Origin: a bacterium
GTDB lineage: Bacteria; Spirochaetota; UBA4802; UBA5550
Assembly (NCBI GenBank): GCA_024224995.1
Contig: JAAENB010000680.1
Span: forward strand, 1-20,009
Direction: 5' to 3'
DNA length: 20,009 nt
Each line of letters begins with the position of its first letter. The first letter of the stretch is position 1. Of the stretch, positions 1 to 6,187 are shown piece by piece. A model generated the notes under the pieces. The model had not been told where the DNA came from. It was given only the letters and a program-made list of their open reading frames with translations, and did not search any database. Both the position numbers and the translations under genes were made by a program.

Positions 1-420
1 AAATAAACACCGCATAGGGCACGGCACGCCGAGCCCCTACAGGTATCGCCCCCCTCGCAGGGGTAGCTACACCTTCCCGGAATCTCCATAACCCTGGCCG
101 GAGCATCTTCGCAAAATAGACCTCGGTATCAACACAGTTTCTTCCGTATTTATCCCCTGCTTCGCAGGGTCAGGTGCTCTTAAGGAACTAAATTTTAAAC
201 AGGGGGGTGTTTTGAGACGTTGCAGTGCAACGTCTTTACGGGCTTGCTCTGTGAAGATGCTTCGTGCAGGGGGTTGGTTTCTGCGAGGGAGAGACGTTGC
301 ATGCAGCGCCTTTACGGGTTGGTTTCCGGGGGATGTTATCTCAGGGTTTACCCCTGACAGAAACCAATCCATTTATATAAACAGTTTCTGACCTATTTTT
401 TCCCGGCCATCCGGTGTCTG
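1..420. repeat. Gene-free region of decayed palindromic dispersed repeats
   Basis: I see no credible gene here; the reading frames are short and built from repeats. The stretch contains several imperfect palindromes: 14-40 (GC-rich, arms ending in GAGCCCCTAC), 215-235 (arms AGACGTTGCA and TGCAACGTCT, perfect over 10 bp), 291-310 (a decayed relative of the last), and 316-370 (arms GGGTTGGTTTC and GAAACCAATCC around an inner hairpin at 341-357). Two words recur at the far right end of the window: CCCCTCGCAGGGGT (51-64 and 19880-19893) and CCGGGGGATGTTATC (326-340 and 19958-19972). This suggests a dispersed family rather than chance. Confidence 0.6.
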
Positions 421-502
421 AGCGGAGCCGAAGACCCGGGAGTAGAAAATCAATTGACAAAATCAATCTTTCCCCTTTGTTGCTAAAAGAAGAGGAACGT
501 TC

Positions 503-1357
503 ATGAAATTCGATTTAAAAAAACCCGACAACTTAAAAGCAGTTATACCAATGTGGCTGCTTATGAATACGGTTCTGGGCGCGATAATCGCGGCGTTTCT
601 CTCAATGGCAATCGATTTTCCCTTGCCGGACCTGTTTTTCGCAACGCAGATTACAACCCATATTACCGCCACCCTGGCAGCAGCAACCGGCTATACTCTG
701 GGTACTCTCTTCCAGGACAAAAAGTACCCGGTTTCAATTCTCATTACAGTAGCCGGTACACTCATAGTTACCGCCATTGCCTGCTATATAAGCTACCTCC
801 TGATTACGGCTTTCTTTGACCAGGTCCTGGTAACATTTACAAAAAAAAATTCCATTCGAATGCTCATTATCACCCTGATTATTTCCGCCATTGCAACGTT
901 CACGAACTCATTTATAGAACGCTTACGCTATATGCACAGCGAACTGAAACGGACCCTTATTAATACCCAACAAAAAATAGATGAAACAGGCTCCGGTAAC
1001 GGTAACAAACAAAAGCAGGGATTCTCCGTAAAAGAGAACGATAAACAGTCTTTTATCAATTATTCTTCACTTGTTTACATCTCTTCTCACGGCAGACGTT
1101 CCATAATCCATACCAATGACCGGGAACATGAAACCGGCCTGCTTTTAAGAGAGATCGAAGAAAAACTCCCTGACGAAACCTTCATCCGCATCCATAAACA
1201 ATATATTGCGAATATCAATTTCATCTCCCGGATCGAGTATTATACAGGCGGACGCTATCTTGCGTACCTGAATGACGACGAACAAAGCACTCTCCCTGTT
1301 GGCCGGACATTTATCTCTGCTCTTAAAGAAAAACTGGGGGATATATCGCTCAGTTAA
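503..1357 (+). CDS. Membrane-anchored LytTR-family transcriptional regulator
   Basis: This 284-residue protein joins an N-terminal membrane part to a C-terminal LytTR DNA-binding domain. Hydrophobic segments lie at about residues 14-34, 47-67, 76-104 and 118-138, so four membrane helices are likely. A short polar linker (about 145-178) follows, then the LytTR domain (about 178-280) with typical wording: FIRIHKQYIANINFISRI and LPVGRTFISALKEKL. There is no receiver domain, so it is not a classical two-component regulator; a membrane signal or partner probably controls it. The ATG at 503 follows an AGAGGAA ribosome site. The next gene, a flavoprotein, has LytTR-like direct repeats beside its promoter and is its likely target. 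What the membrane part senses cannot be told from sequence. Confidence 0.85.
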   Translation: MKFDLKKPDNLKAVIPMWLLMNTVLGAIIAAFLSMAIDFPLPDLFFATQITTHITATLAAATGYTLGTLFQDKKYPVSILITVAGTLIVTAIACYISYLLITAFFDQVLVTFTKKNSIRMLIITLIISAIATFTNSFIERLRYMHSELKRTLINTQQKIDETGSGNGNKQKQGFSVKENDKQSFINYSSLVYISSHGRRSIIHTNDREHETGLLLREIEEKLPDETFIRIHKQYIANINFISRIEYYTGGRYLAYLNDDEQSTLPVGRTFISALKEKLGDISLS

Positions 1358-1358
1358 C

Positions 1359-1391
1359 AGTGTCGTTCATTACAAAAAAGTGTCGTTCATT
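1359..1391 (+). promoter_or_regulatory. Pair of direct repeats, candidate LytTR operator
   Basis: The 13-mer AGTGTCGTTCATT occurs at 1359-1371 and again at 1379-1391, a period of exactly 20 bp. Known LytTR regulators bind two short direct repeats about two helical turns apart. The core GTCGTTCAT matches the published LytTR consensus [TA][AC][CA]GTTN[AG][TG] at seven of nine positions. The pair lies just after the LytTR gene and ends 9 bp before the -35 box of the flavoprotein promoter, the usual place for an activator. Confidence 0.65.
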
Positions 1392-1400
1392 TCCCCGGGC

Positions 1401-1429
1401 TTGACACCCATGATCTAATTCGGTATATT
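1401..1429 (+). promoter_or_regulatory. Sigma-70-type promoter of the flavoprotein gene
   Basis: A perfect TTGACA at 1401-1406 and TATATT at 1424-1429 are separated by 17 bp. Transcription would start near 1436 and give a leader of about 35 bases with AGGAG ahead of the ATG at 1471. The direct repeats at 1359-1391 sit immediately upstream. Confidence 0.7.
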
Positions 1430-1470
1430 TCAGATTAACAGGCTCACTTAATAAACAGGAGAATACTACA

Positions 1471-2871
1471 ATGAAGATTACGGTTTTAAACGGAAGCCCT
1501 AAAGGGCAAAAAAGTGTCACCATGCAATATGTCAATTTTATTCAAAAGAAGTTTCCCCGGCACAACCTGGAGTTTATTAACATTTCTCAAAGAATTAAAA
1601 AAATTGAACAGGATGAAGCCCTTTTCCGGGAAATTATCGACACCGTCCGCTCTTCCGATGGTATTCTCTGGGCTTTTCCTCTCTATTTCCTGGCTGTTCC
1701 GTCACAGTATAAACGCTTTATTGAATTGGTTTTCGAGCGGGGTGCTGCCGGTGCTTTTAAAGATAAATATACCTCAGTGTTGACCACTTCCATCCACTTT
1801 TACGACCATACTGCCCATAATTACATGAATGCCATTTGCGACGACCTGAACATGAAGTACACGGGAAATCTTTCCCCAAAAATGTACGACCTTGAGAAAA
1901 AAAACGGACAGGCCACAGTAACCGCGTACGCGCAGGGCTTTTTCGATACCATTGAGAACAATCTTTCCACTCCTCAAAATTATTCTCCCGTTATACATAA
2001 CAAATTCGTATATACTTCCCAAAAAAAAGGCGGCAAAACCGCCGCGGTTGACCCGGGAAACAAAAAAATTATCATTGTTTCCGATCATGGAAAAGAGACA
2101 AAAGAACATAAAAACCTGGCTGCCATGATTGAACGGTTTAGAAACTCCTTTTCCGGAGAAACCGAACTGGTAAATCTCAATGATATCGACATTAAAGGCG
2201 GCTGTCTCGGCTGCTGCCAGTGCGGGTATAACTATACCTGCGTTTACGAAGGAAAAGACGGGTTTATTGATTTTTATAACACAAAGATCAAGCCCGCAGA
2301 CATTGTCATCTTTGCCGGATCGATCAAAGACCGGTATCTTTCCTCGCTCTGGAAAACCTATTTCGACCGGTCATTTTTCAACAATCATACCCCTACCCTG
2401 GTTGACAAGCAGATTGGTTTTCTTATCTCCGGGCCGCTGCGGCAAATTCCCAACCTGCGCCAGATCATGGAAGGCTACCTCGATTGCCAGAGCGCCCATG
2501 TTGTCGATTTCATAACAGACGAATCGGAAAATGCCGCGCAAATCGACCAACAGCTGCAAAGTTTCGCCCAGCGCCTTGTGATGTTCTCGGATATGAAATA
2601 CGTTAAACCCCAGACCTTCCTGGGTGTGGGCGGTTTTAAGATCTTCAGGGATGATATTTGGGGAGAACTCCGTTTCGTTTGGCAGGCCGATCACCGCTAC
2701 TACAAAAAACACGGCAAATACGATTTTCCCCAGAAAAAATACGGCATAAGGCTCTTATCCGCCTTAATGATGGTGCTCACAAAAATTCCTCCAATCAGGA
2801 AAGAGTTTTATACGAAAATGCTGAAACCAAAAATGATCGAACCCCTTGAGAAAGTGTTGAAGAAAGTTTAG
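1471..2871 (+). CDS. Tandem flavodoxin-fold protein: NAD(P)H FMN reductase plus iron-sulfur flavoprotein
   Basis: This 466-residue protein holds two flavodoxin-like units. The first (about 1-165) opens with KITVLNGSPKG, the FMN-phosphate loop of NAD(P)H-dependent FMN reductases. The second (about 195-370) begins KKIIIVSDHGKETKEHKNL and carries C245-x2-C248-x2-C251-x5-C257, plus C249. This fits the compact CX2CX2CX4-7C motif that binds a 4Fe-4S cluster in archaeal iron-sulfur flavoproteins (Isf). A basic C-terminal tail of about 90 residues (KYDFPQKKYG and following) belongs to neither domain. It is probably a cytoplasmic redox enzyme moving electrons between a nicotinamide or ferredoxin donor and FMN; the substrate is unknown. 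The start has AGGAG 8 bp upstream. The TAG stop falls at the edge of a palindromic element. Confidence 0.8.
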   Translation: MKITVLNGSPKGQKSVTMQYVNFIQKKFPRHNLEFINISQRIKKIEQDEALFREIIDTVRSSDGILWAFPLYFLAVPSQYKRFIELVFERGAAGAFKDKYTSVLTTSIHFYDHTAHNYMNAICDDLNMKYTGNLSPKMYDLEKKNGQATVTAYAQGFFDTIENNLSTPQNYSPVIHNKFVYTSQKKGGKTAAVDPGNKKIIIVSDHGKETKEHKNLAAMIERFRNSFSGETELVNLNDIDIKGGCLGCCQCGYNYTCVYEGKDGFIDFYNTKIKPADIVIFAGSIKDRYLSSLWKTYFDRSFFNNHTPTLVDKQIGFLISGPLRQIPNLRQIMEGYLDCQSAHVVDFITDESENAAQIDQQLQSFAQRLVMFSDMKYVKPQTFLGVGGFKIFRDDIWGELRFVWQADHRYYKKHGKYDFPQKKYGIRLLSALMMVLTKIPPIRKEFYTKMLKPKMIEPLEKVLKKV

Positions 2872-2999
2872 GGGCGGGGTGATCGGTAATCGGTTAAGAG
2901 AAAGGATTTGTAGAGGTGTTCCCGTTCACGGGAACGGTATCTCCTCCGATTTCCCGATTACCCGGCCCGAAGGGCCACCGATTACCATCCCCCGGATTA
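2872..2999. repeat. Palindromic dispersed element, copy 1, between convergent genes
   Basis: The stretch between the flavoprotein and the YjbQ gene is almost entirely inverted repeats. GGTAATCGGT (2885-2894) faces ACCGATTACC (2977-2986); inside are GTTCCCG/CGGGAAC around 2919-2936 and GGCCC/GGGCC around 2964-2976. The same building blocks (GTGATCGG, TTAAGAGAAAG, GATTACCCGGCCC, AGGGCCACCGATTACC) recur in the same order at 6995-7175. Both neighbouring genes end at or just inside its borders. Confidence 0.7.
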
Positions 3000-3389
3000 C
3001 CCTATGATTGAAACCATAACCTTCCTGGATCGTGGTCCGTCGAACTCGCAATAATATATCCCCTGCCAGGTTCCCAGTACCAGGGAACCGTTCTCAATTA
3101 TAATCGTTTCCGAGCAGCCAAAGAGTGATGATTTAATATGGGCCGGGGAATTTCCTTCCATATGATCAAAAGAAATATTTTCCAGTTTAAAACTCAAAAG
3201 CCCTTTGATAATATCCCGCTGAACCGTGGGATCGGCATTTTCGTTTATGGTAATACCCGCGGTAGTATGCGGTGTGTACACAACACATAAACCGCTCGAC
3301 ACCCCGCTCTTCCGGACAATCTCCTTTACGGAACCCGTAATATCAATAAGCTCTTCCCGCTTCCCGGTTTTTACTCCAAAAGTTTCCAT
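2997..3389 (-). CDS. YjbQ/UPF0047-family protein
   Basis: The 130-residue length and all conserved blocks fit the YjbQ (UPF0047) family: YTPHTTAGITINENADP (about 38-54), DHMEGNSPAHIKSS (75-88) and GTWQGIYYCEFDGPR (106-120). The likely metal-site histidines H41, H76 and H84 are present. The family is annotated as secondary thiamine-phosphate synthase because the E. coli member complements a thiE defect; its natural role is less certain. A strong AAGGAG site precedes the ATG. It lies 19 bp downstream of the HDAC-like gene on the same strand, so the two are probably co-transcribed. Its TAA stop lies at the edge of the repeat element. Confidence 0.9.
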   Translation of the reverse strand: METFGVKTGKREELIDITGSVKEIVRKSGVSSGLCVVYTPHTTAGITINENADPTVQRDIIKGLLSFKLENISFDHMEGNSPAHIKSSLFGCSETIIIENGSLVLGTWQGIYYCEFDGPRSRKVMVSIIG

Positions 3390-3408
3390 ACTCTTCTCCT
3401 TCTTAAGT

Positions 3409-4356
3409 TTAAACTTCTTTTATAAAGGCACTCATCATCTTTTCCACACCGTTTGCCAGGGCATCCAGGTTATACCCGCCTTCAAGAAAGGCAATGACCC
3501 TGTTTTTGCTGTATTTCCCTGCGGCTTCCATAAGCAGGCGGGTAAACTGGTAATACCCGTCTGTTGTAAGCCTGATGGAAGAGAGGGGATCGAGCTTATG
3601 CGCGTCGAAACCCGCGGAGATGAGCAGCACTTCCGGCTTGAATGTATCCAGGACCGGGATAATAAGTTTATTAAAAGCCCGCAGGTAATCGGTGTCGGAG
3701 CTGCCGGCTTCCATGGGAATATTGAGCGTATAGCCTTTCCCCCTCCCTCGCCCCTTTTCATGAAGTGATCCGGTTCCGGGATAGTGAGGAAATTGATGTG
3801 TGCTGATATAATAAATTGACCTGTCCTGTTCAAATGAATGCTGAGTTCCATTGCCGTGATGCACATCCCAGTCAATAATCGCGATGTTGCCCACTCCATA
3901 TTCCGATTGCAGGTATTTCGCGGCAATGGCAATATTATTAAAGATGCAAAAACCTGCCGCGTATTCTTTTTCAGCATGATGCCCGGGGGGACGGACAGCG
4001 CAAAACCCGTTTACCGCATCTCCTTTCATTATGGTGTCGCACATTTCAAGAGAACCGCCAACGGCCTGAAGCGCGACGTCATACGACCTGGTGCATACCG
4101 GGTTATCCATAGAATCGAGGTGGGGGGCTCCTTTTTCTATCTGTGAGCGGGTATCTTTGATATAACTCTTTGAGTGAATAGCTTCAATATACTTCATGTC
4201 CCGTATACAGGGTTTAACCCGGACCAGGTCATTATAATAGGGAGCAGACCTGAGTTTGTTATCAATGGCATTGATCCGTTCTGCCCGTTCGGGATGGCCG
4301 TAACCCGTATCGTGTTCAAGAAAGACATCGCTTGTTAAATAGGCTGTTCTTCCCAT
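3409..4356 (-). CDS. Histone-deacetylase-family (AcuC/class II-like) amidohydrolase
   Basis: This 315-residue protein spans a complete HDAC fold. RPPGHHAEKEYAAGF holds the catalytic pair H126-H127. IDWDVHHGNG supplies zinc ligands D164 and H166, and ISAGFDAHKLDPL the third, D251. LEGGYNL carries the catalytic tyrosine Y295. It should therefore be an active zinc-dependent deacetylase. Bacterial relatives act on acetylated proteins, acetylpolyamines or small acylated molecules, and the substrate here cannot be read from sequence. An excellent AGGAGGA site precedes the ATG, and a promoter is visible at 4389-4418. It heads a two-gene unit with the YjbQ-family gene. Confidence 0.92.
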   Translation of the reverse strand: MGRTAYLTSDVFLEHDTGYGHPERAERINAIDNKLRSAPYYNDLVRVKPCIRDMKYIEAIHSKSYIKDTRSQIEKGAPHLDSMDNPVCTRSYDVALQAVGGSLEMCDTIMKGDAVNGFCAVRPPGHHAEKEYAAGFCIFNNIAIAAKYLQSEYGVGNIAIIDWDVHHGNGTQHSFEQDRSIYYISTHQFPHYPGTGSLHEKGRGRGKGYTLNIPMEAGSSDTDYLRAFNKLIIPVLDTFKPEVLLISAGFDAHKLDPLSSIRLTTDGYYQFTRLLMEAAGKYSKNRVIAFLEGGYNLDALANGVEKMMSAFIKEV

Positions 4357-4388
4357 AGAGTTCCTCCTGGTGGAATATTATCAATAAA

Positions 4389-4418
4389 CATATATAGGTG
4401 TCTAAAACATTTTGTCAA
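4389..4418 (-). promoter_or_regulatory. Sigma-70-type promoter of the HDAC-yjbQ operon
   Basis: Read on the minus strand, TTGACA (4413-4418) is followed after 18 bp by TATATG (4389-4394). Upstream of it, 4421-4448 is an unbroken run of purines on the plus strand, separating the promoter from the terminator of the preceding gene. Confidence 0.55.
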
Positions 4419-4451
4419 TTGAAAAGGAGGAGAAGAAGGAGGAAGAGGTAT

Positions 4452-4488
4452 AAAAAAAGGTGAGACCCGAAGGGGCTCACCTTTTTTT
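4452..4488. terminator. Bidirectional intrinsic terminator
   Basis: A stem GGTGAG(A)CCC / GGG(G)CTCACC with a GAA loop is flanked by seven A residues on one side and seven T residues on the other, so it can work on both strands. On the minus strand it closes the 66-residue gene just upstream and insulates the HDAC operon from the sigma-54 promoter. Confidence 0.85.
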
Positions 4489-4511
4489 CAAATCCCGTAT
4501 TTTTTGCGGGC

Positions 4512-4712
4512 TTAAAAGGCAATACTGATGTGATAGGCGCTTTTCACAGCATTAAGAATTGCCGGAACATCGGCAGGATGAGATTGTTTTGCATCATCAA
4601 TTACATTCAGGACTTCCATCCTGGTTAGTTCAACATCGTAATTTCTTACTTTGTGAACGAACTGATCAATACTCATTTTCTCTTTACCTACTTTGATATA
4701 CTTCTGCAACAT
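4512..4712 (-). CDS. Small 66-residue protein under a sigma-54 promoter, function unknown
   Basis: I do not recognise this protein. It is short, charged and probably all-helical, starting MLQKYIKVGKEKMSID, with no signal peptide, membrane segment or cysteine. It is believable as a gene for three reasons: an AGGAGCT ribosome site precedes its ATG, an intrinsic terminator follows its stop (4452-4488), and a near-perfect sigma-54 promoter lies about 150 bp upstream on the same strand (4857-4873). It stands alone as a single-gene unit, so control by an enhancer-binding activator is the best clue to its role: a response to a specific signal such as nitrogen, motility or envelope state. No enzymatic motif is visible. 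Confidence 0.7.
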   Translation of the reverse strand: MLQKYIKVGKEKMSIDQFVHKVRNYDVELTRMEVLNVIDDAKQSHPADVPAILNAVKSAYHISIAF

Positions 4713-4856
4713 AACAGCTCCTCCAGGCTTTCATCAAATTTTCTCGAATCCAAAGTTTTCTTACATTCTTTTTGTTTATAATCAGGGGCTCTCACCCTTC
4801 ACGACTTCTTAAAATAAGTTCTTTATTGCTAATTTCTTTAGCGTACTAATATATAA

Positions 4857-4873
4857 TGCAAGTTCCGTGCCAG
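4857..4873 (-). promoter_or_regulatory. Sigma-54 (-24/-12) promoter
   Basis: On the minus strand the sequence reads CTGGCACGGAACTTGCA, a full match to the sigma-54 consensus YTGGCACGNNNNTTGCW with the correct GG-to-GC spacing. Transcription would start near 4846, leaving a leader of about 130 bases before the ATG at 4712. The leader contains short hairpins, such as GCTAA/TTAGC. This was the only good match I found by eye in the window. Confidence 0.8.
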
Positions 4874-5041
4874 AAGCGGTCAAATATAATAAAAATATCA
4901 TTTTTTTGTATATTTTCAGCTATTTGTACGCAAAATTATTTTTTTGTCCACTTCCCGGCTAATTATTCCCGGACCAAACTCCGGGTTAAATTCTAAATAT
5001 AAGGGAACTATTAAAAAATTATTAAAGATGTGCCGGAATTC

Positions 5042-5053
5042 CTGTTTAAACAG
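5042..5053. promoter_or_regulatory. Palindrome CTGTTTAAACAG, possible activator site
   Basis: This is a perfect 12-bp palindrome, about 200 bp upstream of the predicted sigma-54 start. Its half-site CTGTT/AACAG is shared with the larger dyad at 5066-5093, and the two centres are 32 bp (about three helical turns) apart. Confidence 0.35.
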
Positions 5054-5065
5054 TGGGAATTAATC

Positions 5066-5093
5066 GTCACTGTTGCATTTTTGCAACAGTGAC
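5066..5093. promoter_or_regulatory. Perfect 12-bp dyad: enhancer site or transcription end of the CheX-like gene
   Basis: GTCACTGTTGCA (5066-5077) and TGCAACAGTGAC (5082-5093) are exact inverted repeats with a TTTT loop. The dyad lies just past the stop of the CheX-like gene but lacks a T-run on that strand, so it is a poor intrinsic terminator. It is also about 235 bp upstream of the predicted sigma-54 start, a usual distance for an enhancer-binding-protein site. Sequence alone does not decide between the two roles. Confidence 0.5.
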
Positions 5094-5109
5094 CGGTTTA
5101 CGGGGTATA

Positions 5110-5967
5110 TTACGGGGTATAGGCCATTAATATCTGAAAATCACCAACCAGGGTGATCATTTTAACAACAATTATCTCTATTTTTTCATCATTGAGATCC
5201 ACAGGACTCTCTTCGGGAACAAACTTCCTGGCAGGCATAATTTCAATATTCATGGGAATTAAATTGGATGCGGCATTCCCTACGGCGATGCTGGTAAACT
5301 CATTGATAATATCTTCGAAATAATCCTCTTCTTCAGGGGAATCCACTCCAATCATTGTTCTTACGATGGCTTTTGCCACATCAGCCGACAGCGATAAAAT
5401 ATAATAACCGTTTATATCCCGTTTTAATTGCTCATAGACATTCCATTTATAGGGAAAGGTATTGTCGAACTTCCGGTAGGACATATAAATTTTTCCATGA
5501 ATATCGGAGAGACGCGATATCATCCGTGCTGTTGTATTAATAAATGTTTCCACCACTTTTGATTTGCTGGATTTATTAATAGCTTTTTTGGATTCCTTTT
5601 CCGATGTTGCCTGGTCCTGTTTAAAAGCAGCCAGCTCTTCTTTCAGACTGCTTTCGGTCAGGGCTGCTGTTGTTACCAGTGCGCCGCCAATGGGAATATT
5701 ATTGGCACGCTGTTTTTCCAGGAGAGTATATACCTGCTGATTGGTAAGCAGCCCCATTTCAAGGGCTATCTCACCAAACATTTTATCCTTTTTTTTCTGC
5801 TCCGCGCGAATTGAATCAATCTGCTCATTGGTGAGCAGTCCTTCCTGCACTGCCAGAGATCCCAGTTTCTTATTCAACGATTTCTGGTAATCTACTGCCT
5901 CCCGCAGCTGGTCTGAAGAAATTATTCCTTTGTCGACCAAATACTGACCAAAAAATTTTACTTCCAT
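5110..5967 (-). CDS. CheX-like chemotaxis protein with N-terminal MshEN-like repeats
   Basis: The 285-residue protein has two parts. Residues 5-116 contain four repeats of a pattern near 24 residues, G-x2-L-x3-G-(I/L)-(I/L)-(S/T)-x3-L-x3-Q, starting around 6, 35, 64 and 93, as in MshEN/type II secretion ATPase N-terminal domains, some of which bind cyclic di-GMP. After a lysine-rich linker, residues 140-285 resemble CheX/CheC phosphatases of phospho-CheY. The helix DIINEFTSIAVGNA aligns with the family motif E-x2-N-x3-G-x-A; E223 is kept but the usual asparagine is serine (S226). I chose the ATG at 5967 over the longer frame because GGGGGAG lies 7 bp upstream, and the longer frame would read through a palindrome. 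It stands alone, divergent from the deacetylase gene. Confidence 0.75.
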   Translation of the reverse strand: MEVKFFGQYLVDKGIISSDQLREAVDYQKSLNKKLGSLAVQEGLLTNEQIDSIRAEQKKKDKMFGEIALEMGLLTNQQVYTLLEKQRANNIPIGGALVTTAALTESSLKEELAAFKQDQATSEKESKKAINKSSKSKVVETFINTTARMISRLSDIHGKIYMSYRKFDNTFPYKWNVYEQLKRDINGYYILSLSADVAKAIVRTMIGVDSPEEEDYFEDIINEFTSIAVGNAASNLIPMNIEIMPARKFVPEESPVDLNDEKIEIIVVKMITLVGDFQILMAYTP

Positions 5968-5981
5968 AGAATAGCTCCCCC

Positions 5982-6031
5982 TTTCCCTTCTCATAACGAG
6001 GGGCTTAAGCCCCTCGTTATGAGAAGGGAAA
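5982..6031. repeat. Perfect 50-bp palindrome in the leader of the CheX-like gene
   Basis: The sequence reads the same on both strands over 50 bp, centred on GGGCTTAAGCCC, with arms CTTCTCATAACGAGGGG. It lies between the predicted promoter (6051-6078) and the ribosome site of the CheX-like gene, so the mRNA would fold into a long hairpin directly next to GGGGGAG. A diverged relative is found at 19859-19911, so it is a member of a dispersed family. Confidence 0.85.
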
Positions 6032-6050
6032 ACTCCCTTTTCCTGATATA

Positions 6051-6078
6051 TTAATATCACAATTGATGCCATAGTCAA
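6051..6078 (-). promoter_or_regulatory. Candidate promoter of the CheX-like gene
   Basis: On the minus strand TTGACT (6073-6078) is followed after 16 bp by TATTAA (6051-6056). The transcript would begin around 6044 and include the whole palindrome at 5982-6031. Confidence 0.45.
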
Positions 6079-6139
6079 GAAACATTTTTAGCGTGGTTTT
6101 TCGTCTCATAAAAAATCGATAATTACGATGAAGAATTAT

Positions 6140-6168
6140 TTGATATTTCCGCCCGGAATGAGTATATT
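6140..6168 (+). promoter_or_regulatory. Candidate promoter of the polysaccharide deacetylase gene
   Basis: TTGATA (6140-6145) and TATATT (6163-6168) are separated by 17 bp. The predicted start near 6175 leaves only a very short leader, with GGGGA close to the 5' end of the transcript. Confidence 0.5.
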
Positions 6169-6187
6169 CAATTTCGGGGAATAGAGA

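Noticed and set aside
67..372. A 101-residue minus-strand open frame
   Set aside because: It lies wholly in palindromic repeats, has no ribosome site, and its composition looks random.
454..459. TTGACA as promoter of the LytTR gene
   Set aside because: No acceptable -10 box follows at 16-18 bp, so I did not annotate it as a promoter.
5968..6078. N-terminal extension of the CheX-like gene (37 extra codons)
   Set aside because: It would translate through the perfect palindrome, while a strong ribosome site serves the ATG at 5967.
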